Origin: Absidia repens
Lineage: Eukaryota > Mucoromycota > Mucoromycetes > Mucorales > Cunninghamellaceae
Assembly: GCA_002105175.1 (NCBI GenBank)
Contig: MCGE01000005.1
Location: 1,860,001-1,924,000, forward strand
DNA: 64,000 nucleotides
Direction: 5' to 3'
Both the position numbers and the translations under genes were made by a program. Shown one piece after another: positions 23,490 through 34,102 of the stretch. Positions within the stretch are counted from its first letter, which is position 1; each line of letters starts with the position of its first letter. Under the pieces are notes generated by a model. The model had not been told where the DNA came from, ran no database searches, and worked only from the letters and a program-made list of their open reading frames with translations.

Positions 23490-23790
23490 AATAAATCATC
23501 ACACATCATATGTAAATAATCATAGTAATACTAATAAAGACCTTTGGTGTTTTATTGTAATAAGAAAAAAAAAAAAAAAAAAAAGAGGAAGAAATGTTGT
23601 ACATGAATGAAGTAATAAATAATAAACATTTAAAAAGATATGTAAAATTTTGCGAATGACTATATAAACTTAGTGATGGGGAGGGAGGAGAGTGAAGAGA
23701 GAAAGAAAACAGTATATAAAGATGATAGTTGGGAATGGTTAAGAAGGGGAAAGATGAGGGTAAAAAAAAAAAAGAGAGAAAAAAGGAAAC
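23490..23790. other. Convergent 3' spacer, Usp (+) / PAK kinase (-)
   Basis: 301-bp tail-to-tail spacer with an 'AATAAAG' near 23533 on the plus strand, an A tract (23564-23584) and purine-rich plus-strand sequence. It is consistent with two overlapping or abutting 3' UTRs. No gene. Confidence 0.5.
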
Positions 23791-25872
23791 CTAATAATTT
23801 TTGCGCACATCGCGACTTGACTTGATAAGGGGGATCAATGACTTGACAGCATCGCCTTTCTTCAAAAACGGATGAGACAAAAGTTCAGTCGCATCAGGAC
23901 GGTCCTGGGAATCCACACAGAGTGAGATTTGTAGAAAGTTGGCCAGGTGAGCAGAGAGAGCATCTGGATGTTGTAGTGCTGGGGTGCCATTGGTCGCAAT
24001 CAGATATAAAGCCCGCAATGGATTTTCGTGGAGATAGGGCGGTTCACCTTCAATCATTTCAATCGTCATAATTCCCAGGGACCATATATCAATCTTGGGT
24101 CCATATTCCTTTCTCGTCACCACTTCAGGCGCCATCCAGTAAGGCGTTCCGACCATGGTTGTTCGTGTTTCGGCGTCACTGAGTCTAGCACAGAACCCAA
24201 AATCAGCTATAATAACAGAGCATGAACTGAGTGAATATCATACCTTTATCCGGCTGCTCCCTTTCCTCCTCCTTCGTTTTCATTTTTCCAATATCTATAG
24301 CGACTTACTTAATTTCACTTGTCCATTCAATCCAAGTAATACATTATCCGATTTGATATCCCGATGTATGATACCCAGATGATGAAGGTGTGCGATCCCT
24401 TGCAAGGTTTCCCGGCATACAGTGGCAATCTGGGTTTCCGTCATCATATTTGTTGTCACCACATCCGTCAAAGAGCCCCCTTCCATGTATTCCATCACCA
24501 CCCATAATTCGCCATGGACCAAAAAGGAGTCGATAAAATTGACAATGTTTTGATTTCGGGCTTCTCGCATCACAAGAATTTCATTGATAATCAGTTCCTT
24601 TTTTGGTTGTTGAGATAAGTTCATTTGTTTGATCGCCACTGACATGTTGGTATCTACGGATTGTGCAGTACACACCCCTCCAGAAGCGCTATTGAATAAT
24701 GGTATTAATAAAGTAAGTATTTATCCCTCTTTTTGTTTTTCCTTGCTTTTTTTATTCTTTCTTACCCTTGACCAATTTTCAACATGTTTCGATAAAGCTT
24801 TGTTGGATCCGCATCGGTGCATATTTCTTGTAGACCAGCCACAATTTCTGCATCCTTTTCTGCTTCACGCTGTCGCCGTTGTTCCCGTCGTTTCATTCGA
24901 GTTTCAGTACCAGTGTCCATGGCAGGATCCAAGGGTGCCGCCATCGGTGAGATGAAAACTTCGTTGGATTCACGGTCGGTCTTTTTGGCATTGGCATTGT
25001 TGTTTGCTGTTTGTAACTTGGTTCGGGGTGGGGCTACAGGTCCGTGCGATGATATCGCAGACGAAGTCGTGTAACGTGATGAAGCATTGGCGATCGGCGT
25101 TTGTGGTGGGTTGGTAAGCGGTAACGGTGAATGATGTTGTTGATCTGATGGCGATGGTGATGGCGTTGGTGATTTTTTTGATACAAGTTTTGATGTAGTT
25201 GTTGCTGTTTTGAAGTGAGTGGGTTTACTAGAAACGGGTGGTTTTGGTGGCGGTTTTCCTTTGACCGGTGGTGGTGAGGTTTGTGGTGGCATGAATGGGA
25301 GTGTTGGTAAAGATGTCGATGAAGGCAAACCATGGGATTTAGGTTCTTGGAAAACAGACATACGTTGGGCTACTGATAATGGGGGTGGTTCATTATCAAG
25401 GTTATCATCACCATCGTTTGCAGTCATGGGTGTAACTAGAAAAAATAGAATGGAAGACGTCAGGTCATATAATCACACTGGCAAAGTAATGAATGATATG
25501 TATACTTACCTGGTTTTTGGAGTGGTCTGGATGGTATGATTGGAGGTGATGACGTTGAAGAAGTAGTGTTGCCAAATCCAGGAGGACGAGCGGGTATGGA
25601 AGGAGGTTGTACATTGGATTGATGATGTTGCTGCTGAGGCTGCTGATCATTGGAAGGAATAACTACAAGTTTGGGTCTAGTACGTTGTGGTAATGGGGGT
25701 GGTGTGAGGTTGACATTTTTTCGTTGACCATTGTCAATAGATAGTCTAGGAGGGTATGCATTTCCAAACTTTTCCCAAACGCAATCCTGTGATTGTTCCC
25801 TTGTTTCTTTATAAAATTCGAGTACATCCAGCACAGCCTAAGAAAAAACTATTAGTACTATTATCTTCTGTA

Positions 25873-25905
<33 letters not shown>

Positions 25906-26861
25906 GTATAATGTATTCAATACCTGAGGGTTTTCCTTTTGCTCTCGTTTTGTAATTCCACTTTCTTGTAATAAGATTTGCCATTCCCTTGGCAGTCCAG
26001 TGAATTCGCCTGTTTGCTGATTGAACCCAACGTGTGTGACATGGACAAGGTTGTACGGTGAAGAGATTTTTGCTTTGGGATTGGTGGAAGAAGCGGAGGT
26101 CTGTGAAGAGGATGAAGAGGACAATGGTTGTGTCAGCAAGTCTATCAAAAAAAAGAATAGCAAAGATGTCAGTCAGCTACATTTATCTGGGGAAATGGTG
26201 TTTTTCAATTCAATTACTTACCACTAACACTTCCAACTACTTTTCCAAAGACACCTTTGAATACGTTGGCATTGAGAGCAGTTGTTTTGTTATCGTCTTC
26301 TTTTTTTGTAAAGGTCATGGCGCCACCATTTGTCAAGTTTGTTGAAGAGCCAGGTTTCGTTTCCAATGAAGATAAAACTCCAGGAGCATTAGGACGAGGT
26401 GGTGGAGGCGGAGGGGATACCAGCAAATTATTTTGCTGCTGTTGTGGTGGCGGTCGAATTGAAGACGTTGATGTAAAGAAGGATTCATTGGAAGAATTGT
26501 GAGTTCGTTGAAGCATACCATTTCCAGTTGCATGAGGAAATACTTTTTGGTGTTGAATTTGATGCAAGTAATAATCGTTTGAGTTGTCTCCTGTAGCGTG
26601 GCGGCGGATATTTTCAACATTTCGAGTGGATGTAGTAAGTGATGATAGACTTTGCTTGGTAGGCGTTGGCGGTATATCAGGTCTCGCTGGACGGGTTGGG
26701 GCAATTCTTGGCGATGACGTTGTTCGCGGTGTTATGGGAGGAGGAAGACGGCTTGAAGAAGACGATGAAGGATTATCAGAATTGTCGTTGCTTGTTTTGT
26801 TATTGAATAATTTGATGTTGGCAGATACGATACCATTAGGTGGAGATGGAGGTGCCGACAT
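23791..26861 (-). CDS. p21-activated protein kinase (Ste20/Cla4 family, CRIB + kinase)
   Basis: Six exons (26861-26222, 26141-25924, 25837-25510, 25435-24766, 24688-24309, 24206-23791) give 883 residues. The N terminus is Pro/Ser-rich. A CRIB/p21-binding domain at about residues 225-285 reads '[20 protein letters not shown]' then 'EFTGLPREW'. Proline-rich SH3-ligand-like segments follow. The kinase domain occupies the last 280 residues: '[13 protein letters not shown]' (Gly loop), 'VAIKQM', '[11 protein letters not shown]', 'DFGFCARL', '[11 protein letters not shown]', the subdomain IX Asp in 'DIWSLGIM', and '[13 protein letters not shown]'. All catalytic residues are present. The activation segment '[13 protein letters not shown]' is the PAK hallmark. 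Cdc42/Rac binding to the CRIB relieves autoinhibition; the kinase acts in polarity and morphogenesis. No PH domain is evident, so it is closer to Ste20 than Cla4. A 29-T plus-strand tract lies in intron 2. Confidence 0.93.
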
Positions 26862-27633
26862 GGTATATAATTAAAATGACAGTATTGATGATAATAGTAA
26901 TAATAAAAGAACCCTCTACGATAAAAGGCCAAGAGAGGTGGACATAAGAAAGTTAAAAAAAAAAAAAGAAAGAAAGAAAGAAAGAAAGAAAAAAAAAAAG
27001 GAATAAAAAAGAGTGACAAAGAAAACAAGCCAAGAGGGTCGGGTTTTGTATTTCCATTTTGACCCCTCCAAATTTTCTGTTACTATATTGAACGGCGTGG
27101 TATTCTGCGCTACTTGGCATGATTAGTGAATGATACAGTTAACCTTTCCTTTCAATATTCTTTTCTACATATTATTTCTAAGTGCAATTTTCACACTTAA
27201 ATAATAATAATACATGTGCCTTAGTTATTGTGCCAAATGTGTTTCTCACCAATCTTTATTTTTTGTCAAAAAACACGAGATAAAAGTATGATTGCTTGCC
27301 ATCTTTTCCAAAATATTCTTGGCATATCAGTGATAACCAATGTATGATTTAGCAAACAAACCAAAAAAAAAAAAGCGGACTAACTTTATCGTCATCACCG
27401 TCCGCGTTTTCGTTTGCTGGTAGAGGGAGCTGACCTGGCGTTGAACTCGGGGGCGACTTCCTTCTAGTCTGTGCCTATCAAATATTGGCCAAGCTCTAAA
27501 GTTGAAATTTGAGCTGCACCCAATAAAAAGCACAGTTACTTTTTTTCTGGGACTCGAAACTCTAAGCATTTTGGCTGACTTCTGCTTTAGGGCACTTATC
27601 AGAGACAACAAAGTTGATTCGAAAGAGTAAACC

Positions 27634-27668
<35 letters not shown>

Positions 27669-27841
27669 TAAAAGTAGTACTTGAGCTAATTCTATTTCTA
27701 ATATTATTTTGTAATGGAGACTTGGTTGATGTTCCATGCTGATGTTTGGGTTTTTGAAGTCCGACGATCAAGTGGTAAGGATTTGTGTCTTCTTTTTTTT
27801 TCTTCCTTTTTGTACTCTCTTATTTTGATAATATAGCCATC
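26862..27841. promoter_or_regulatory. Divergent region, PAK kinase (-) / UBC8 (+)
   Basis: 980 bp between start codons. It contains an (AAAG)n-like purine tract at 26954-27000, a (TA)n tract at 27637-27665 and a GC-richer patch at 27390-27480 that superficially resembles a tRNA arm but does not fold as one (rejected below). No supported gene. Confidence 0.4.
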
Positions 27842-28790
27842 ATGTCCACACCACGAAGACGGATAGAAACAGATGTTATGAAACTGTACGTATGGTGGAA
27901 TTACATTGAAGGTAAAAGAAGGGGACTTTTATTATACACTAACAACTCTTTTTTCCTTTAGTTTGATGAGTGATTATGAAGTGACGCTGGTGAACGATAA
28001 TATGCAAGAATTCTATATACGATTCCATGGACCATCGGATAGTAAGTTGCATTTTATTATTTGACCGTGTACAAAACGGCATATTTTTTTTTTATCTTAC
28101 TTCTCTTCTTCTTAATAATAGCTTCATTTGCCGGTGGTGTATGGAAAGTTCATGTTGAACTACCCGATCAATATCCCTACAAGTCACCCAGTATCGGCTT
28201 TATGAACAGAATATTTCATCCCAATATTGATGAAGTGTAAGTTGATATTTCCTCTCTATCAATTTCATAGCTGACTCTGCTTTTGTTTTTGTTTTACTTA
28301 TATAGGAGCGGTTCCGTATGTTTAGATGTTATCAACCAAACCTGGAGTCCTATGTTTGGTAAGTTGCATATAAAGAGCAAGGTAATAATAATGAAATATA
28401 ATAGTAATCTCTCATTCTTCCCACGGGCCTTTTTTTCCCTTTCCTTTCCAATAGACATGATCAATATTTTCGAAGTATTCCTACCTCAACTTTTACGATA
28501 TCCTAATCCAACCGATCCCTTAAATGGTGAAGCAGCTGCATTGTTGATGCGGGAACCGACCAAATACGAAGCCAAGGTGAAAGGTAATCTCTTTTTCTAC
28601 ATGTATATGATGGAACGAATAGACATTTTTTTGCGTGTTAATATATATTTTCCTTTTTGTAGATTATGTTTCTCGCTATGCAACGAAAGAAGCAGCCGAT
28701 GCAGCAGCAGATGAGTCTTCTGACGAGGATGACATGAGCACTGCTAGCTATGCCTCAAGCGAAGATGAAGCCACTGGAATGGAATTGTAG
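27842..28790 (+). CDS. UBC8: Ubiquitin-conjugating enzyme E2 H (Ubc8/UBE2H)
   Basis: Six exons (27842-27885, 27962-28041, 28122-28236, 28306-28358, 28455-28583, 28663-28790) give 182 residues. It is a class III-like E2: the UBC fold with '[17 protein letters not shown]', '[20 protein letters not shown]' and the active-site loop '[15 protein letters not shown]' (catalytic Cys85), then '[20 protein letters not shown]'. It ends in an acidic Ser/Asp/Glu tail of about 30 residues typical of Ubc8/UBE2H. Family role: the E2 paired with the GID/CTLH ligase, for example in degrading gluconeogenic enzymes. It converges on the HAPSTR1-like gene. Confidence 0.95.
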
Positions 28791-29245
28791 CTTTTTTTCC
28801 ACTCACATCTGTATCCCAAATTACCCCAGCCCCTCCCCACACCTTCTACTCTCCGGGGTTTTATCTTTATAGTATAATACATTCACTCCCTTTCCCGCCT
28901 TATTAGTAGCCACTACCCATCTTTCTTTTTTTTTTTTTTAACTGTGTGTTTATTCCAAATAAAAAACAATATCCAAATACATATCCATAATAAAAAAAAA
29001 ATGTTGTAGCATCATAGACATCAAATAGGCCTTATTTTTTGTTATTGTCATTTTGAAGTAAATAAATTTTTTATTGCGACTTGAATGAACAAATCGGTGT
29101 GTGCGTGTATACAAATGATAAAATGCGACAAAGAGCTGGGGGGATAAATCTAACCTAGGGTGTGTATGCAAAAGTGTATTTTGGGGAATGAATAATATGC
29201 TATGTACTACAAGTAATAATAATCCATTGGTAAATAAGGATCTAA
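28791..29245. other. Convergent 3' spacer, UBC8 (+) / HAPSTR1-like (-)
   Basis: 455 bp of AT-rich, T-tract-containing sequence between two gene ends. 'CCAAATAAAAAACAATATCC' at about 28955 is a plausible plus-strand poly(A) signal region, and minus-strand A/T motifs lie near 29055. No coding potential recognised. Confidence 0.45.
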
Positions 29246-30232
29246 TCAACCATCCTTTTTGAATCGTCGTTTAAATGCAGGTTCGTTCCAAGCACTGTCG
29301 ATATTCATATTGTTGAGTGCCCGTCCGATACAAGTCAGTTCCTGCTGTGTTAAGCGTCGTTTAAGGCCTTCCATAGGTGATTCGTCCATAGTAAATTCTG
29401 AGAGTGTGTTACCACGATCGTGCGGACGATGACGATTATTCATGTCGTTATCATCATTCATGTCAATGACATGTTCATATTGTTGATAGTTGCTGTTGTT
29501 GCTATTGTTGTCGGGTTGATGATCAGAATAATGATGATGGTTCAGGTGACGATTATAATCTGTATTGTTGTTGCTGTGCCATGATTGTTGATCAAGTGGT
29601 AAAGAAAACGTAAATTGAGTGTTGGGGTCGATTTGGAATGGGTAGAACGCATTTTTTACTGTGTCTCCAATACCATCTGCAGGTGTCATCATTGTATCAG
29701 TTTTGTTGTAGGCCGTATCCACTGTTGGTATACCATTGCGATGAGTTACCGGTGTATGTACATGGTTGTTGGAGTCCTGTTGTTGTTGTTGCTGAGATGG
29801 TGCTGTTATATCAAAAGAGGGTATATTTGTGGAGGACGCTATTTGTTGTTGTATCTCTTGAGATCCAGAAACTGCAGGTGAAGATGTCGTTGTTGATTGA
29901 TCGTCACTAGAACCATTGATTTGAGAAGTGAGTTGATCGTTACGTCGACGAGCATAGGACAAAAGATCTTGCACAGGTATGGAACCATGTTCAGTCGGAG
30001 GCACAATAGCACCTTGCTGCGACACCATCGTCTTTGGATGAGAACTGATGAACTCGTAAAGATCTTGTAGTGCTTGTTGATATCCTGAAGCATACGCCTT
30101 GCGGTTTTGTACCAGAGAATCTCTGTAAAGCGTCGTCACTTTCAAAGCAGCTGCTTTAAACGAATCCATTAAAGCATTTTCTGAAGTTGCATATGAATCC
30201 GAAAGTGAGGAAGGTGTTGTACTGTCGTTCAT
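29246..30232 (-). CDS. HAPSTR1/C16orf72-like protein (DUF4588-type)
   Basis: Single exon, 328 residues from the ATG at 30232. In-frame upstream codons to 30403 lack support. Residues 20-110 carry 'FKAAALKVTTLYRDSL', 'YASGYQQALQDLYEFI' and, further on, 'VQDLLSYARRRNDQ'. They line up with human HAPSTR1 (C16orf72), which has FQNAATAVTNLYKES, then a Tyr-containing GYQ..N.D.L.W motif and an RRR/LISF element. A Gln/Asn/His-rich disordered centre follows, then a C terminus with 'MEGLKRRLTQQELTCIGRAL' and a basic 'FKRRFKK' that may be a nuclear localization signal. The human protein partners the HUWE1 ubiquitin ligase in stress signalling. Function in fungi is not known to me. It is divergent from TRP1. 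Confidence 0.6.
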   Translation of the reverse strand: MNDSTTPSSLSDSYATSENALMDSFKAAALKVTTLYRDSLVQNRKAYASGYQQALQDLYEFISSHPKTMVSQQGAIVPPTEHGSIPVQDLLSYARRRNDQLTSQINGSSDDQSTTTSSPAVSGSQEIQQQIASSTNIPSFDITAPSQQQQQQDSNNHVHTPVTHRNGIPTVDTAYNKTDTMMTPADGIGDTVKNAFYPFQIDPNTQFTFSLPLDQQSWHSNNNTDYNRHLNHHHYSDHQPDNNSNNSNYQQYEHVIDMNDDNDMNNRHRPHDRGNTLSEFTMDESPMEGLKRRLTQQELTCIGRALNNMNIDSAWNEPAFKRRFKKDG

Positions 30233-30857
30233 GGTCAAAGAGAAAGAAAAGATATTGGAAAACAAGAAAAATGTACGGCTGAGAATGAAGTGATTAGCGT
30301 GGACGGAATTTGAAAAGGGCAACACCTGGGCGAGTTTTTCTGGAGCAAAAAAATAAATACCAAGGCGAAAGCTCGGTATTAAACAAATAAAAGATACGCT
30401 CATTAGCTGGTAAATATCTGTAGGTGGAGGTCTATCACAGGCACAGTTTTAGGGACGTGTAGTAGTCTTTTTTTTTTTTTCAAGGGGCGGAGTTCGATTA
30501 ACATCTCAAAATCTTCATGCAGATAAGGAATACGAAGGCCAACTTCCGTGAAGTAATATCAACAACCATCAAACTTTACACTGGTATCAAATAGTATTGT
30601 TTTTTATTGGGAATATATAATAAAATAATGAAAATGAATAAGAGAATGGAATAAAATTCCTTCGAATAAGTCTACTGTGTACATGTGGGATGGAGGAAAA
30701 ATTCGTGAATGTTGGCTGTCTTTGTGCCGAGAAAGAACGCGCAGGCGATACAAGATCGGCATTTCAATTTATTAATTTTTTGACCATGCTTGGAGAACTG
30801 GTTTATTTTTTTCTTCTTCCTCCACATGATCCTTCTGTTGTTATTGTCTTACTTGAT
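30233..30857. promoter_or_regulatory. Divergent region, HAPSTR1-like (-) / TRP1 (+)
   Basis: 625 bp between start codons. It contains a T tract at 30468-30480 and AT-rich sequence with 'TATATAATAAAATAATG' at about 30613. The frame of TRP1 is open upstream from 30690 to its start, so an N-terminal extension is formally possible. I see no GCN4-type TGACTC site in the spacer; one occurs at about 30886 inside the coding region and is probably chance. Confidence 0.45.
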
Positions 30858-33176
30858 ATGACTACTCTGCTTATTGACAATTATGACTCTTTTACCTACA
30901 ACATACATCAATACTTATGCTCTCAAGGTGCCACTGTTGTCGTTCATCGTAATGACAAGATCGCCATTGAAGACATAGTTGCGTTACAGCCTATCAACAT
31001 TGTTATCTCACCTGGACCAGGCCACCCATCTCACGATGCTGGTATCTCTAGCTCCGTTATATCTCATTTTGCCGGCAAAATTCCTATTCTGGGTATCTGC
31101 ATGGGTCAGCAATGCATCTACGAGGTATTCGGCGGCACAGTGTCTTATGCAGATAGTCTCCTTCATGGCAAGACTTCTATTATCAAGCATGATGGTCGTG
31201 GAATATTTTGTGGGATCCCTCAAAATAATCAGGTTACCCGTTACCATTCTTTGGCTGGCGTACCTTGTACTCTTCCGGAATCGCTTGAAGTTACAGCTAC
31301 AACCGATGATGCAGTGATCATGGCCATCCGACACAAGAAATACACTATCGAAGGTGTACAATTCCATCCGGAGAGTATTTTGTGTGAAAATGGGCAAACG
31401 ATGATGAAAAACTTTTTGAAACTTTCTGGTGGAACTTGGGACGTCAATCCTGGTGCAGGTGTATTACCAATATCGGTCTTCTCATCTTCAACAACAACAA
31501 CGAGAACAACGACAGATGACAGTATGCCTTCGATTTTGGAACAAATATATGCTCAGCGTTTGCAAGACATTGAAGAGGCTAAACAAGTACCTGGACAAAG
31601 TCAACAAGATTTGGAAAAACAGCTTCAATTACATGTGGCGCCACCTTTGAAAGATTTTTTTAGTCATCTTGGCGAATCATCGACACCAGTTCTGATGGCC
31701 GAAGTGAAGCGTGCGTCCCCCTCGAAAGGTGTGATCGATACCAAAGTCAATGCAGCGGATCAAGCTTTGAAATATGCATTAGTAGGTGCCAATGTGGTCT
31801 CTGTTCTAACCGAACCCAAATGGTTCCGTGGATCCTTACATGACATGCAACAGGCGCGGCAGGCCGTCAGCCAACTGGAACATCGACCTTGCATTCTTCA
31901 AAAAGATTTTATTGTGGATCGCTATCAAATCCTGGAATCAAGACTGTATGGTGCGGACACGCTGCTTTTGATTGTGGCCATGTTACCTGACGCTAGTCTC
32001 TGGGATCTCTTCAACTATGCCAAATCTTTGGGAATGGAGCCATTGGTGGAAGTCAACAATGCGGAAGAAATGGCGAAAGCCAATATGCTGGGTGCAAAGG
32101 TCATTGGTATCAACAATCGAAATTTACATAGTTTTGATGTGGACATGGAAACGACCTCTCGATTAGCGAAAATGGTGCCGCACGGAACAATCCTATGCGC
32201 ATTATCTGGTATCTCTTGCCGTGGGGATGTCGAAAAGTATATGAATCAAGGTGTTAGGGGAATCTTGGTGGGAGAAGCTTTGATGCGGACCGACAATCTC
32301 AAGGAATATGTCGACGATTTACTGGGAAAAGCAACTGTCCAACATCCACCAGACATTGTCATAACAAACAACAGCAGCAGCAGCAGCAACAACACGAAAC
32401 GTGCACTGGTAAAGATTTGCGGTATTGGATCAGTGGAAGCAGCAATGGAAGCGGCAGACGCGGGTGCGGATTTTATTGGGTTGATCTTTGCAAAAAAATC
32501 ACGACGATGTGTATCTTTGGGTTTGGCTAGGGACATAGTCAAAGCAGTACATGACAGAGCAACTTCGATATCAGCACCCACAATATACAGCAAAAACAAC
32601 AGCACTATACCTTCTGAAGACTGGTTCGATTTGCACCGCCATTTATTAGAACGAAGGCCAAGGAAACCACTCGTGGTGGGTGTTTTTTTGAACCAATCGG
32701 TAGAATACATGAACCATGTGGCGACAACAGTGGGACTGGATTTGATTCAACTGCATGGCACTGAACCTGTGGAGGTGGCAATTTTTTTACCTGTTCCTGT
32801 ACTCAAGGCATTCCTGATCGACGACGACGTCTATCTCCCTCGTCTGATTCCCTCCATGACACAGCCTGGCTATCATCATGCTGTCTTATTGGATGCCAAG
32901 GTGACGACTTTACCGCGGGATAGGCAAGGTGGTCTTGGTGTGACATTTGATTGGACTTTGGCTCGCAAGCTGATCAGTCATCCTCGTTCGACATCTTCAG
33001 ATGACTTTCCTGTATTTTTAGCCGGTGGTTTGGATGCAACCAATGTGGTCAAGGCTCTTGCGTACGTGAAGCCCTGGGTGGTGGATGTCTCTTCTGGTGT
33101 GGAAACAGATGGCGAAAAGGATTTGATCAAGATACGAAGTTTTGTACACCTGGTGAAGAACACAGACCTCAATTAG
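30858..33176 (+). CDS. TRP1: Trifunctional tryptophan biosynthesis protein: anthranilate synthase glutaminase / IGP synthase / PRA isomerase
   Basis: Intronless, 772 residues from the ATG at 30858, matching the fungal TrpG-TrpC-TrpF fusion (about 760-770). The glutamine amidotransferase domain (about 1-200) has 'LLIDNYDSFTYN', 'VISPGPGHPS', nucleophile Cys81 in 'GICMGQQCIYEVFGG' and the His/Glu pair in 'EGVQFHPESI'. Indole-3-glycerol-phosphate synthase (about 235-500) has 'LMAEVKRASPSKGVI', 'ILQKDFIVD', 'IGINNRNL' and 'LSGIS'. Phosphoribosylanthranilate isomerase (about 515-772) has 'VKICGI', 'DFIGLIFAKKSRRCVS', 'IQLHGTE' and 'LAGGLDATNV'. It supplies NH3 to TrpE and performs two later steps of tryptophan synthesis. 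The start is set by the canonical 'LIDNYDSFT'; in-frame ATGs at 30690 and 30786 would add up to 56 atypical residues. Confidence 0.97.
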   Translation: MTTLLIDNYDSFTYNIHQYLCSQGATVVVHRNDKIAIEDIVALQPINIVISPGPGHPSHDAGISSSVISHFAGKIPILGICMGQQCIYEVFGGTVSYADSLLHGKTSIIKHDGRGIFCGIPQNNQVTRYHSLAGVPCTLPESLEVTATTDDAVIMAIRHKKYTIEGVQFHPESILCENGQTMMKNFLKLSGGTWDVNPGAGVLPISVFSSSTTTTRTTTDDSMPSILEQIYAQRLQDIEEAKQVPGQSQQDLEKQLQLHVAPPLKDFFSHLGESSTPVLMAEVKRASPSKGVIDTKVNAADQALKYALVGANVVSVLTEPKWFRGSLHDMQQARQAVSQLEHRPCILQKDFIVDRYQILESRLYGADTLLLIVAMLPDASLWDLFNYAKSLGMEPLVEVNNAEEMAKANMLGAKVIGINNRNLHSFDVDMETTSRLAKMVPHGTILCALSGISCRGDVEKYMNQGVRGILVGEALMRTDNLKEYVDDLLGKATVQHPPDIVITNNSSSSSNNTKRALVKICGIGSVEAAMEAADAGADFIGLIFAKKSRRCVSLGLARDIVKAVHDRATSISAPTIYSKNNSTIPSEDWFDLHRHLLERRPRKPLVVGVFLNQSVEYMNHVATTVGLDLIQLHGTEPVEVAIFLPVPVLKAFLIDDDVYLPRLIPSMTQPGYHHAVLLDAKVTTLPRDRQGGLGVTFDWTLARKLISHPRSTSSDDFPVFLAGGLDATNVVKALAYVKPWVVDVSSGVETDGEKDLIKIRSFVHLVKNTDLN

Positions 33177-34102
33177 TTTAGTTATTCCCTCATATATATA
33201 TATATATATATACTCTCATCATTTATTGTGTTTCGATTGTATTATTTATTCTTTGTGTCATTGTACTTATTTACGATCAATAAAACATATATTTTTTATA
33301 TATCCATTATGCCTAGTTTTGAAGGACGTGATATTCCTTTTTTTTCTTTTTGGATTGAAAGTGAAAGTGAAACTATACTATAGGTCAGAGGATGGTTATC
33401 ATGAGAATATACTTTGTTGAAGCAGAATAGACAGATAATAAAACTAATGACGGGGTCCATTCAAACAGGGAATTTAACAGCAGGTTCTATTGGAGGAGAC
33501 TATTTGGAGGTTTGATGAAGAAACAATGCTATTTTAAAGGAACGGTAAAGAAACGACCGTAAAATGGGATCTTATATACATCGTACAAGATTGTTTTGTT
33601 TTGTTTTGTTTTGTTTTTTATTGGAACACAACAAGCGATCAAAACACCTATTCAAACAGGATTGATTGCAAGTAAAGAGAAAGAATCTACTGTGCAAAAC
33701 TTATGAGAGACTAATGAGCATATTTCATTGAAGCAAGTAAAAAGAGACATACTTTATTTAGATATAGAGACAAGCGAACACTAAACTAAGCTAATGAAAG
33801 CTCCAAAAAATCAACTAATGCCTTCAGATCCTGAATCCAAAATGAAAGGGTTTCCCCATGCATCTTGTAATCCCTGAGCTGAAACCCCTTCTAAAGTAGT
33901 CCTGACACTAATCTAAGATCATCATAACCCCAGAAAAGTTAAAATGGCGAGGAAAAAAGGAAGGAAAAAAAATTGGAGAAAATAAATATTCACGTGGGCG
34001 GGTTTTGAATTGGAGGTAATCAGGGAGAGTGGAGACTCAGTGTGAAGACAGTGTAATATATAAAGTGAAGGGGGAATATTTTTTTATTGCAGAAGAGGAA
34101 GT
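33177..34102. other. Convergent spacer, TRP1 (+) / WRAP73 (-), holding a dispersed element copy
   Basis: 926 bp. The TRP1 3' UTR includes a (TA)n tract at 33193-33212 and 'CAATAAAACATATATT' at about 33278. The segment at 33595-33620 is a TTTTG microsatellite. The element copy occupies about 33.69-34.01 kb. The remainder is AT-rich. No gene. Confidence 0.55.
33690..34010 (-). repeat. Dispersed element, subfamily 1 (copy 6)
   Basis: Minus-strand copy, one of the best preserved. It starts with 'TTCAAAACCCGCCCACGTG' (CACGTG palindrome at about 33991-33996), then the pyrimidine leader. Next are 'GATGATCTTAGATTAGTGTC', 'AGAAGGGGTTTCAGCTCAGG', 'GATTACAAGATGCATG' and the core 'GGGGAAACCCTTTCATTTTG' (minus of about 33840-33859). 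It ends with 'AGCTTAGTTTAGTGTTCGCT', 'AAATAAAGTATGTCTC' and 'CTTGCTTCAATGAAATATG'. It sits between two convergent genes. Confidence 0.7.

Noticed and set aside
27390..27480. tRNA-like text (GCTGGTAGAG followed by a TTGAACTC loop-like segment)
   Set aside because: The D-arm-like and T-loop-like pieces are present but no acceptor stem, anticodon stem or correct GGTTCGA box B can be formed on either strand.
32246..32710. 154-codon minus-strand frame inside TRP1
   Set aside because: Antisense to conserved IGPS/PRAI coding sequence with all the TRP1 catalytic motifs; fortuitous.
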